From an uncultured Clostridia bacterium (GTDB lineage Bacteria; Bacillota; Clostridia; Christensenellales; UBA1242), in the NCBI GenBank assembly GCA_944381825.1, contig CALWMK010000013.1, positions 1-42,966 of the forward strand: a stretch of 42,966 nt of DNA, in the 5' to 3' direction. Position 1 is the first letter of the stretch. Each line of letters starts with the position of its first letter. Positions 35,698 to 42,966 of the stretch are shown here, in pieces. The notes under the pieces are model-generated. The model was not told the DNA's origin. It searched no databases and saw nothing but the letters and a program-made list of their open reading frames with translations. The position numbers and the translations under genes are program-made.

Positions 35698-37096
35698 ATT
35701 CAAAATCCTTTAAAACTATATTGCTATTTTTTTCTTCTTTGAAAATGTCTTCCAATTTTAAACCCTGTTCTTTTGCAAGCAGCGAAACAACTTTCATCAT
35801 GCAGAATCCAGCTTGACAGCGCCCCATTCCCGTTCTAACCCGTCTTTTAATTGAGTCAAAGGTGATGGGCTTGAGCGGACTATTTATTGCTCTTAAAATT
35901 TCTCCCTCACTAACTTCTTCACATTTGCAAACTATCTTGCCAAAACTCGGGTTTGTTTCAATTAATTTATTTCTTTCCTTTATTGTCAATTTTTTAATTG
36001 AAGAATAATCCTCTCTTTTTTTCATTTGCTTTTCTTCAATATCAATGTTAAAAAGTTGGCAAATAAATTCCGCAATGGCTGGACTAGACGACAAACCAGG
36101 CGAATTTATTCCAGCAATCAGTGCCACATCATTATCTACTTCACTGAGTTTGACAACAAAATCATCACCACAAGACACTCTCACACCGCTGTAGTTTCTG
36201 ATTACCTTATTCCATGGGACATTGTCATACATTTTATTAATAGCTTGTTTTACTTCATTTAGTCCTAAATGGGTTGTTTGTGTGCCATATTCACATAGTT
36301 CATTGTTAGGCCCAAATAAGATGTTCCCATCAATCGTAGGGGTTGCCAAAATTCCCTTTCCAAATTTACTTGGAGTTGGAAAAACAGAGATAGACACAAA
36401 ATCGGAAGCCGTTTTGTCTAAAACAAAATATTCTCCCCGTCTGAATTCAAGATTAAATTGTTCTACATGCAATAATTTAGATATTTCATTTACTCCATAA
36501 CCAGCACAGTTTATTATTTTTTTTGCCATTATAATTTGATTGAAATTATAAATATAAAAAACTCCATTTCTCTTTTCAATCTTAATTGTTTCAAAATCAA
36601 ATATAACTTTCGCGCCATTAATAACGGCTTCCTCTGCCAAGGCAATTGTAAACAAGTAAGGAGAAACCAACTTAGCAGTTTTTGCATAAAGAGCATAGTG
36701 AAAATGCTTTTTTAAATTAGGAACTTTTTCAAAAATCTCATTTCCAGTTAAAAGTTTAAGCCCATTCACTCCATTATATTTTCCTCTTTCATAAAGCCTT
36801 TTTACAGTTTCAAAATCTTCTGAAACAACAACTGCTCCACTTTCCTTTAAGTCTACCTTTAATTCTTTACAGAGCTTATTAAATAACTTATTGCCACGAA
36901 CATTAAATTTAGATTTTAAAGAGTTTTCTTTGGCATCAAAGCCAGCATGTACTAATCCACTATTGGCCTTGCTTTGACCAGTTGCAACATCTAGCGACTT
37001 TTCTAAAAGAACAACGGTTTGTTTGCATCTTGTAAGTTTATTTAATATTGCGCATCCAACAACACCTCCGCCAAATACTGCAAAATCGTAAACCAT
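35687..37096 (-). CDS. GlpA-like FAD-dependent glycerol-3-phosphate dehydrogenase with BFD-type Fe-S domain
   Basis: 469 aa. The N-terminal Rossmann motif FGGGVVGCAI (8-17) binds FAD. The DAO-type core includes ATGQSKANSGLVHAGFD, INCAGYGVNEIS and RNYSGVRVS ... AGINSPGLSSSPAIAE. The C-terminal domain (about 385-440) holds CKCEE ... GMGRCQAGFC, the four-cysteine BFD-like [2Fe-2S] site. It is shorter than aerobic GlpD and matches the anaerobic GlpA-type enzymes that oxidise glycerol 3-phosphate to dihydroxyacetone phosphate; a related 2-hydroxyacid substrate is possible. It is the first gene of the operon, with AGGAGAG before the ATG. No glpF or glpK lies nearby. Confidence 0.87.
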   Translation of the reverse strand: MVYDFAVFGGGVVGCAILNKLTRCKQTVVLLEKSLDVATGQSKANSGLVHAGFDAKENSLKSKFNVRGNKLFNKLCKELKVDLKESGAVVVSEDFETVKRLYERGKYNGVNGLKLLTGNEIFEKVPNLKKHFHYALYAKTAKLVSPYLFTIALAEEAVINGAKVIFDFETIKIEKRNGVFYIYNFNQIIMAKKIINCAGYGVNEISKLLHVEQFNLEFRRGEYFVLDKTASDFVSISVFPTPSKFGKGILATPTIDGNILFGPNNELCEYGTQTTHLGLNEVKQAINKMYDNVPWNKVIRNYSGVRVSCGDDFVVKLSEVDNDVALIAGINSPGLSSSPAIAEFICQLFNIDIEEKQMKKREDYSSIKKLTIKERNKLIETNPSFGKIVCKCEEVSEGEILRAINSPLKPITFDSIKRRVRTGMGRCQAGFCMMKVVSLLAKEQGLKLEDIFKEEKNSNIVLKDFEYDV

Positions 37097-37206
37097 AAAC
37101 TCTCCTCTAAACGAAATTTTTTTAAATTAGAATTAAAAATTTTTTATAGTTTAATATATTATTTGCCTTAGAGCAAATAAAATTAAAAAAAATCAAAAAA
37201 CGCGTA

Positions 37207-37234
37207 TTGACAATTGTTTTTCTTTTGGTATACT
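37207..37234 (+). promoter_or_regulatory. Promoter of small gene 37253
   Basis: TTGACA (37207-37212), a 16-bp spacer and TATACT (37229-37234). The predicted start, about 37241, coincides with the start of the AGAGGT ribosome site, giving a leader of only about 12 nt. Confidence 0.65.
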
Positions 37235-37252
37235 AAAAAAAAAGAGGTAGCC

Positions 37253-37675
37253 ATGGCAATTAAGTTTATTGAACCAGGTTCGGCAGTTATTTTAACCTTA
37301 ATAGACAACAAAATGTTTAAAGAAGGTTGCACTTTTACCAATACTGAATTTGAAAAATCATTAGAAAAAATAAAAAAAGCATGCATGCAAATTAATAAAT
37401 ACAGCAAAAATGGAATTTATTATTTTATTGACATAGAAGAGCCAAATTTAGAACAAGTTGTTTCTCGATACAATTGGATTGTTAAAGAAAACCAAAGAAA
37501 AGAAAAGGACAAGGTTATTTCAAAATATAAGCTAGTAAATGTTGAAAATGTTATGCCTGATTGCGTTCCTTATAGATTGGGCACTGAAAATGAACTCAAA
37601 ACACATTTTAGATTAAGATATGGCAGAGAACTTTATAATGAATTGTTTTCAAGATACAACGAATTAGCTAATTAA
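37253..37675 (+). CDS. Small hypothetical soluble protein
   Basis: 140 aa from the ATG at 37253, preceded by AGAGGT. An upstream in-frame extension to 37214 would overlap the promoter and is not used. Not recognised. There is no signal or membrane segment. It has a strand-rich N-terminus (AIKFIEPGSAVILTLID), a charged helix (about 38-58), a FIDIEEPNLEQVVSRYNWIVKENQRKEKDK segment and a C-terminal part rich in Arg and aromatic residues. It is monocistronic with a near-consensus promoter and a strong terminator, so probably expressed. Confidence 0.75.
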   Translation: MAIKFIEPGSAVILTLIDNKMFKEGCTFTNTEFEKSLEKIKKACMQINKYSKNGIYYFIDIEEPNLEQVVSRYNWIVKENQRKEKDKVISKYKLVNVENVMPDCVPYRLGTENELKTHFRLRYGRELYNELFSRYNELAN

Positions 37676-37681
37676 TTATTA

Positions 37682-37715
37682 AAAAAAGCTTACATCAAAT
37701 AATGTAAGCTTTTTT
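37682..37715. terminator. Bidirectional terminator
   Basis: A 14-bp perfect stem (37682-37695 with 37702-37715), A-run left and T-run right, between convergent genes at 37253 (+) and 37727 (-). Confidence 0.9.
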
Positions 37716-37726
37716 ATAATTGTCAA

Positions 37727-38698
37727 TTAGAATCCAAGAGTTATTGTTATGTTAATTCCTTCTGAATAGTTGTTAATTGTAATTTCTCCAAATTGAGTTT
37801 CCGTTCCCCTATCTACCGCCTGCATGTTAGCAGAATAATTATCGCTAGTTGTTCCACTAATAGAACATGATGGAGCCATTCCATACATAACATCAGTTTT
37901 GCCTGTAAACACAAGTCTTACAGATTTTCCCACTGCACTTGAAGGAAGTTCTAATGTTTGAGTTCCAGAACCGTCAAAATTTCCACTTTCTGTTAAAGCT
38001 TCTGTGCTATTTCCATCAATATAAGCTTTCACATTTACTGTTAACATAATTCCAGAATTGTTATATGTTATTCCTAAATCCACATTCTGAGACTCTGGAG
38101 GAGTTACAGGTCCAGTTTCTCCCACTTTTGTAAACACAAGTTCATTGCCTATATTCAAAGTTGCAGTTTGACTAGAATTTGTCACATCATATTTAACTTG
38201 TATCTCTGCACTGCCACCTACCGCTATCTCTGCATCATTATTTATTAAACTCTTTGTCACATTTGTCAACTGTTCTGTTGCTGTTGTGTTAACTGTTGCC
38301 TTGATTGGATAGGCTGATAGATTCTCTACCTTTAGTGTTATCACAAAACTCTCTGCTCCGTCTGCTGTTTCCTTAAAGTACACACTTCCTATATTCCATG
38401 CTGGAAGCATATTCGTTTCACTTTGAGCATTGTCATGCACTCCGTAATAGTGACATGGTTGACTATTGTTGTCTGTTTCTGTTTTCGGCACTGCATTTAT
38501 TCCACTTCCGTTGGCATCTGTATATGCTCCGCTTAGATTCCCTATCACTCTTACCTTCGCTGCGCCCACATCGTAGCTTATCGTTCCACTGATGGATACT
38601 TTTGGTGCACTTGCAGCTGCATATACACCAACACACATCACCAGTATGCTCATCATCAGTGTTAATGCACTTGCCACCACCTTCCTTATTCTTTTCAT
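37727..38698 (-). CDS. Secreted beta-rich protein of unknown function
   Basis: 323 aa. A classical signal peptide (MKRIRKVVASALTLMMSILVMCVGVYAA) suggests cleavage around residue 28. The mature part looks like two beta-sandwich domains: about 30-195 with VSISGTISYDVG and VENLSAYPIKATVNTTATEQL, then about 210-323 after a VTPPESQ linker. There is no LPxTG, lipobox or catalytic motif. The style recalls TasA-like or camelysin-like secreted proteins, but I cannot assign a family. AGGAGG lies upstream of the ATG with about 8 nt spacing. The 5' half (roughly 38200-38698) is visibly richer in G+C than the 3' half and the surroundings, suggesting a mosaic or acquired origin. Confidence 0.8.
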   Translation of the reverse strand: MKRIRKVVASALTLMMSILVMCVGVYAAASAPKVSISGTISYDVGAAKVRVIGNLSGAYTDANGSGINAVPKTETDNNSQPCHYYGVHDNAQSETNMLPAWNIGSVYFKETADGAESFVITLKVENLSAYPIKATVNTTATEQLTNVTKSLINNDAEIAVGGSAEIQVKYDVTNSSQTATLNIGNELVFTKVGETGPVTPPESQNVDLGITYNNSGIMLTVNVKAYIDGNSTEALTESGNFDGSGTQTLELPSSAVGKSVRLVFTGKTDVMYGMAPSCSISGTTSDNYSANMQAVDRGTETQFGEITINNYSEGINITITLGF

Positions 38699-38940
38699 CT
38701 TCCTTTCCTCCTATTGTTTTTTTTATAACAATCTTTAGACTGTTTTGTTGAAAATAGCAATTTTCTCATGTCTTTATTATCTCTATTATTAAAAATTTTA
38801 TTTAATAATAGTTATAACTAAATCATAGCATTTAATTTTTTGATTTTTTTATACACAGATATACCATTTTCATAAAAACTTTTTCGCTTTTATCCACATT
38901 TTGTTTGTCTTGTTTTTCTAATAAATGGTTAATTAATTCT

Positions 38941-39240
38941 ATACCCCCCCAGCAAACTTGTCAAGCATTTTGCATCACTTCCTTATTCTTTTTATTTTTT
39001 TATTTATTTTCATTGTGAATAAGTGTCGTAGGCACTTTTTATTCCTATCCATCTGCTGTTCTATTAATACTATATGCCCAGTCTATTGCACAACCACTTT
39101 TGCGAGTGAGGTGGCGCAGCCACTTTCTATTCTTATTCGTGTGTAACAATCATCTTAGTTTGTTCTTCAACTTATTGCACAACCACTTTTGCGAGTGAGG
39201 TGGCGCAGCAGCTTTTTAATTACCTTTCGTAAATTTAATT
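38941..39240. repeat. GC-rich direct repeats in an AT-rich intergenic region
   Basis: A 37-bp unit (core gcgagtgaggtggcgcagc) occurs identically at 39084-39120 and 39173-39209, 89 bp apart. A diverged third relative around 39020-39050 shares the trailing cacttttta/attcctat part. Each unit can fold into a short hairpin (CACT with AGTG). A C7 run lies at 38944-38950. The 38699-39284 gap otherwise holds AT-rich sequence and no gene. Confidence 0.75.
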
Positions 39241-39284
39241 TTAGCTAGAACTTTTAATTCACCCATTGAGTGAATCGTAAATTA

Positions 39285-39791
39285 TTATGGCAAAAAAAAC
39301 TTAGAAGCCAAATCATTTACTTCAAATCTTGAATTATATCTCTCAATTTTAACTCTTTTTTCATTACATCTAAAACACATAGATTTATAAAGAGAAAATC
39401 TCAATGCTGAAACTTGTAGCCCCATTAAAATCAATTTATAGCTTTTTGCATTGTTTTTATATTTTTCAAGAACTTTTGCATCTAACACATATTCATCTTT
39501 TAAATAGTCTTTAATAACAGTCATAATAACTTCCATTGCATAACAAATTTGCCATTGCTTAAATTTTTGCAAAAATTTTGAGGTCAAAAAAGCCTCTTTT
39601 TTAGAATCTTTTTTAATCTTCTGATATGCATCGTATGCCTGTTTAAAAGCAAGCTCTTCTTTTATTTTAATATTAGCTAAAGAATTAAGGCTACATCTTT
39701 CAATTTCCTTTTCAAGCACAATTTCTCCTTTTAAATATTTTATAACATCATTAAAAATTTTTTCTTTAGAATAATCAAAATTAATATCCAT
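39285..39791 (-). CDS. Hypothetical helical protein with a C-x-x-C
   Basis: 168 aa, not recognised. It is predicted to be mainly helical, lysine-rich and soluble, with a CFRC pair near residues 143-146 and a C-terminal RVKIERYNSRFEVNDLASKFF. No signal peptide. AAAGGAG lies 8 nt before the ATG, and the promoter upstream is a perfect TTGACA/TATAAT. A hairpin lies 3' at 39257-39275 but lacks a T-run. It is monocistronic, bordered by the GC-rich repeat patch. Confidence 0.72.
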   Translation of the reverse strand: MDINFDYSKEKIFNDVIKYLKGEIVLEKEIERCSLNSLANIKIKEELAFKQAYDAYQKIKKDSKKEAFLTSKFLQKFKQWQICYAMEVIMTVIKDYLKDEYVLDAKVLEKYKNNAKSYKLILMGLQVSALRFSLYKSMCFRCNEKRVKIERYNSRFEVNDLASKFFLP

Positions 39792-39811
39792 AAAAACTCC
39801 TTTAAAGTTAA

Positions 39812-39840
39812 ATTATATTATTTAACTGTCACACTGTCAA
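39812..39840 (-). promoter_or_regulatory. Consensus promoter with direct repeat
   Basis: On the minus strand: TTGACA (39840-39835), 17 bp, and TATAAT (39817-39812). Two TGACAG hexamers, 2 bp apart, cover the -35 and the start of the spacer, a possible regulator site. Confidence 0.7.
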
Positions 39841-39939
39841 GAAGGTTATAATCAAAAAAAAAGAAAAATTCATAAATACAAATTAAAGAAAAAAAACAAA
39901 ACATTTTGATTTTGCAAATTCTTAGCAATTAATTATAAA

Positions 39940-39962
39940 CGGCAACGATTTCATTTTTGCCG
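39940..39962. other. Small GC hairpin upstream of the hydrolase gene
   Basis: CGGCAA (39940-39945) pairs with TTGCCG (39957-39962) over an 11-nt loop. Function unknown; no T-run follows. Confidence 0.4.
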
Positions 39963-40042
39963 CTTGGTTGTGCATGTGATGTTCATCTCAAAACTTACAA
40001 AAATTATGGAAAATTTTTAAAATTCTTTTAAAAAGGCAGAAA

Positions 40043-40996
40043 ATGTGTTATATTAAACTTATGGAAAAATTTCATAATTTCATTTGGCAACAAAGCGAAA
40101 AATCTGACGCAAAAAGGGAAAAAAAGTTTAAAATTTTTAAATTTGATAATTGCAAAGTTATTAAAAATATTAGATATGGCACAAAAAAAGATTACAATCT
40201 TTTTGACTACTATTATCCAATAAATTATACAAAACCATTGCCCATTATCATAAACTTACATGGCGGTGGTTATGTTTCTGGAAAAAAAGAATTAAATCGA
40301 CTTATAAGTGAATTTTGGGCAAGCAAAGGATTTTGTGTGATTTGTCCGAACTATACCCTTGTAAAAAAAGAAAAATTTCCTGAACCAATTTTAGACGTTT
40401 TTAAATTGTTTAACTATATTACAACAAACTTTTCAAGAAATAAATTCGATTTAAATAATATTTTTTTAGCAGGTAATTCCGCTGGAGCTCATATTGGTTC
40501 GCTTGCAGTGTGCATTTTAAACAGTAAAACATTGCAACAAAAATATAAAGTTAAAAGCACTATAAAAATTAAAGCATGTGCATTTTCTTCTGGAATTTTT
40601 CACTTGATAAATTTTTATAACATTACTCCACTTTCAGACGCATATAAAAATTTAATCATTGGTGAAAATTACAAAAATAATCCGCTTTCAAATTATTTTT
40701 CTGCCATAGATCTTGTCAATGAAAAATTTCCTCCTTGTTTTTGTGTTTCAGAATTAGGAGATATATCTTTAGGGCACACAAAAAAATTTTGCAAAACATT
40801 GAAAAGCCTAAAAGTTGATGTTAAATTAGAATTGACTAATGGTTCTCATTGTTTTAATGTTACCAATCCAACCACTAAAAAATCAAAAAAAGTAAATGAA
40901 GCAATTATTGATTTTTTTAAAATACAAATGTTTAATACAAAAAACAAAGAAAAAAAAGTTGGAAACATTATGAAAAACGATGATTTTTGCAAATAA
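40043..40996 (+). CDS. Alpha/beta hydrolase, HSL/carboxylesterase type
   Basis: 317 aa. It has the oxyanion-hole motif HGGGY in INLHGGGYVSGKKE and the nucleophile elbow GNSAGAH with the catalytic serine. A likely acid lies in SELGDISLGHT, and the histidine in GSHCF near residue 273. This is the pattern of hormone-sensitive-lipase-like esterases acting on short acyl or acetyl esters; the substrate is unknown. There is no signal peptide, so it is cytoplasmic. The start at 40043 is kept because AAGGCAG precedes it; the methionine six codons later has no site. The C-terminal ~20 residues are lysine-rich. It stands alone, ending at a strong terminator. Confidence 0.85.
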   Translation: MCYIKLMEKFHNFIWQQSEKSDAKREKKFKIFKFDNCKVIKNIRYGTKKDYNLFDYYYPINYTKPLPIIINLHGGGYVSGKKELNRLISEFWASKGFCVICPNYTLVKKEKFPEPILDVFKLFNYITTNFSRNKFDLNNIFLAGNSAGAHIGSLAVCILNSKTLQQKYKVKSTIKIKACAFSSGIFHLINFYNITPLSDAYKNLIIGENYKNNPLSNYFSAIDLVNEKFPPCFCVSELGDISLGHTKKFCKTLKSLKVDVKLELTNGSHCFNVTNPTTKKSKKVNEAIIDFFKIQMFNTKNKEKKVGNIMKNDDFCK

Positions 40997-41029
40997 ATTC
41001 ACAAATAAACACAATGCTTATAAAAAGTT

Positions 41030-41058
41030 AAAACCGCCAGAGATTTGGCGGTTTTTTT
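41030..41058. terminator. Bidirectional terminator
   Basis: A 10-bp GC-containing stem (41030-41039 with 41046-41055) followed by T7, between convergent genes at 40043 (+) and 41068 (-). Confidence 0.9.
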
Positions 41059-41067
41059 GTAATTTGT

Positions 41068-42399
41068 CTAATCTGTTTTTTTATCTTTTTCTAAAACCTT
41101 ACTTAAAAGCTGTGGTTCGACACTATTTTGCTGTTCTAATTGATAGATGTCCAATCTATAAAGATATTTAACATCAGAGGTATTGTTTGGTGTTTTTGCA
41201 AAGTAATAAAGATATCGTCCGTCAAAATCAAATGTGCTTTGATAATCTGAAACTTCACAAATTTTTGTTGCAACTTTATCCTTATAGCTTATTCGATAAA
41301 ATCCGCTAGAATTTGTATAGTAAACATATTCTCCATCTGTCATTATTGGTGTTACATTTTCATCTACAAGAACTTCAACTTCAAAAGAGGAAATGGTTTG
41401 CATAACAAGTTTGCTTTGATAGTTATAAACCATAGGCATGGTTTGATTTAGGCTATCTTTTCCCATATAGAAAAAGTTTGTAATTCCTGCCCAATTTGTA
41501 ACCTTGCGATCAGGTGTGGAAAAATCCTTTATCCAGTAATAGGTATCTTCAGTTAAATTTTTCTTTGAATAGAACATCACACCATTGTTTCTTGAAATAA
41601 TTGTAATAGTTTCACCAATCACATTAGAAACCACTTCAACCTTACCAGTTACTAAATCCACATATTTTAGTACATTTCCAGTCAAGCCTATTTCGGTGTC
41701 TGATTCACTTCTTGAAGCAGTATAATATAGTTTTGCATCGTTTTCAAATTTAATCTCATCAACCAAGATAGTCGAAACAACATCATCGCAAAGTTGAGTT
41801 TTATTAGCTAATCCTTTGTTTGTAAGTTCTTGCTTATAAATGAAATTGCCCTCAACTGTTATTAAATAATTTTTTCCATTCAAATTATAAATTGCAAAAT
41901 CTCCATTTGTTGAGCTTTGTGTTGTATACAATTCCTTTAAACCAGAACCATCAAGTTTTACTCTAAATATGCTAATTAAATCAAACATATTTTCATTTGA
42001 TGAATTTTTATGAATATTAGGAGAGGCAAAGTACAAGAAGTCACCAACTATATAAAAATTAGAATTTTCAAAGCCAACCACTTTAGACACGACAGTTTCA
42101 ACATTTTTTGCGTATCCCTCTTCGTCAAACTCAATTTCCTTTGTTTGAATATCTTTTACCTTAACACGATTAAGCGCATATTCAACAACCTTTCCCTTTC
42201 TATTGTCAATTGTAGATAAAGAAGAATATGAGGTGTAGGCATTAGCAAAATAAATGTATTCTCCTTTTTGTGCAACAAATCCGCCATTACCAACAATTAT
42301 TGCATCAGATGCTGGCATTGAGCCAAGAGAACCACATCCAGTTAATACAAAACAAAATGATAATAGGAAAACCCCAAGTAATGCAAAAATTTTTTTCAT
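41068..42399 (-). CDS. Lipoprotein of probable beta-propeller (DUF5050-like) type
   Basis: 443 aa from ATG 42399, preceded by GGAG. The longer frame to 42501 passes through the promoter and is rejected. The lipobox is LTGC with C22. The mature part has repeated strand patterns in which a short aromatic motif recurs (GEYIYFANA, GDFLYFASP, AKLYYTASR, GVMFYSKK, GEYVYYTNSSGFYRIS, GRYLYYFAK), about six or seven times at ~50-60-residue spacing. This is what a beta-propeller of the DUF5050 kind shows. It is likely an extracytoplasmic binding or scaffold protein with no visible catalytic residues. It has a separate promoter and a shared terminator. Confidence 0.8.
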   Translation of the reverse strand: MKKIFALLGVFLLSFCFVLTGCGSLGSMPASDAIIVGNGGFVAQKGEYIYFANAYTSYSSLSTIDNRKGKVVEYALNRVKVKDIQTKEIEFDEEGYAKNVETVVSKVVGFENSNFYIVGDFLYFASPNIHKNSSNENMFDLISIFRVKLDGSGLKELYTTQSSTNGDFAIYNLNGKNYLITVEGNFIYKQELTNKGLANKTQLCDDVVSTILVDEIKFENDAKLYYTASRSESDTEIGLTGNVLKYVDLVTGKVEVVSNVIGETITIISRNNGVMFYSKKNLTEDTYYWIKDFSTPDRKVTNWAGITNFFYMGKDSLNQTMPMVYNYQSKLVMQTISSFEVEVLVDENVTPIMTDGEYVYYTNSSGFYRISYKDKVATKICEVSDYQSTFDFDGRYLYYFAKTPNNTSDVKYLYRLDIYQLEQQNSVEPQLLSKVLEKDKKTD

Positions 42400-42424
42400 A
42401 ATTTCTCCAATTAAACTAAATAAA

Positions 42425-42453
42425 ATACTACAATATTTAACAACTCGTGTCAA
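42425..42453 (-). promoter_or_regulatory. Promoter of the propeller lipoprotein gene
   Basis: On the minus strand: TTGACA (42453-42448), a 17-bp spacer and TAGTAT (42430-42425), about 26 nt before the ATG at 42399. Confidence 0.65.
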
Positions 42454-42686
42454 GCAATTACAAACCTTTCCATAAATTGAAACAAAACAATTTTTTACCA
42501 TAACAATAATTTTTAAACTATTGTGCTTTGAAAGAAATTATTAATAGAAAGATTTATAATTTCATCAAACATAACCTTTTGATATAACCATTAGCAAAAA
42601 AGTGTAATGCTTTCAACAACAGCAGTAAATGAAAACATTTAGAGTTATTTTTTGATTAAATATAATTTATTTCATATATTTTAAGT

Positions 42687-42966
42687 TATGTGATGTTAAA
42701 TTTTGCTTGAGCTTTGTTTACACAAAACAAGCAAAAACTGATGTTTTTCTCATTTTGAATTAACATCAGTTTTGCTTGCAAATGTCTTCGTCGCTTGCAG
42801 ACAAAACTTCCGATAATATAAACTATGTGATGTTAAATTTTGCTTGCATCAAAATTTAAGTTTTGTTTACACAAAACAAGCAAAAACTGAAGTTTTTTCT
42901 TCATCACTGTTTGAATTAACATCAGTCATTTGAAAATAATGCTTCGCATTGCTTTCCTCTGACTTC
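42687..42966. repeat. Imperfect tandem repeat with long hairpin at the window end
   Basis: A 23-bp unit at 42687-42709 recurs at 42824-42846, and a 29-bp unit at 42713-42741 recurs at 42862-42890, so a block of about 140-150 bp is imperfectly duplicated. In the first copy 42729-42745 pairs with 42762-42777 (16-bp stem with a single bulged A); in the second copy this hairpin is partly lost. Each copy also has a TTTTGT/ACAAAA mini-hairpin. No coding frame is supported in 42500-42966. The cluster runs off the window. Confidence 0.75.

Noticed and set aside
39257..39275. Terminator of the gene at 39285
   Set aside because: The 8-bp imperfect hairpin is not followed by a T-run on the minus strand.
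42400..42501. N-terminal extension of the propeller lipoprotein
   Set aside because: It crosses a good promoter and would bury the lipoprotein signal; the ATG at 42399 has GGAG upstream.

Overview
The window is AT-rich (by eye about 30% GC), uses the standard bacterial code, and looks like the chromosome of an anaerobic, spore-forming-lineage member of the Bacillota (Clostridia-like, probably an uncultured gut organism). The grounds are a SpoIIE-type phosphatase, a SpoVB/MurJ-type flippase, a DnaD-domain protein next to a DnaI-like helicase loader, a zinc-type L31, the clostridial rpmE-DUF1385-prmC-prfA neighbourhood, an anaerobic GlpA-like/FAD oxidoreductase/DUF1667 operon, and several large surface lipoproteins. 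No prophage, CRISPR array, tRNA, rRNA or transposase was seen.

Layout. 1-224: a duplicated non-coding repeat with an inverted-repeat-bounded segment. 226-1698 (-): M1-type zinc peptidase lipoprotein. 1838-4211 (+): DnaD-domain protein and DnaI-like ATPase. 4372-5645 (+): a decayed DUF1538 membrane protein gene with two frameshifts and an apparent internal deletion. 5743-6876 (-): a Rho-like protein that has lost the Walker A loop. 7183-8001 (+): a PF11449-type metal efflux permease. 8080-22166 (-): a huge (about 3160 aa) Fn3-like/GLUG lipoprotein directly behind tpiA and pgk, then dusB and a flippase. 22393-23987 (+): an anchored HExxH protein and a small unknown gene under a consensus promoter. 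24083-30988 (-): an unknown protein, prfA, a DUF1385-PrmC fusion, rpmE and spoIIE. 31243-33954 (-): a collagen-like/beta-helix lipoprotein. 34133-37096 (-): three-gene FAD dehydrogenase operon. 37253-40996: small unknown genes, a secreted protein with a GC-richer 5' half, a GC-rich repeat patch and an alpha/beta hydrolase. 41068-42399 (-): lipoprotein of probable beta-propeller type. The window ends in another non-coding repeat cluster (42687-42966).

How the parts fit. Housekeeping functions (replication loading, glycolysis, translation termination, tRNA modification, sporulation) are interleaved with surface proteins: four lipoproteins and one secreted protein that probably face the gut environment. 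The items most worth attention are the P-loop-less Rho homologue, the DUF1385-PrmC fusion, the giant lipoprotein placed in a glycolytic gene string, the modular collagen-like lipoprotein, and signs of leaderless or very short-leader transcripts. Names rest on reading motifs in the translated sequence. No database search was run.
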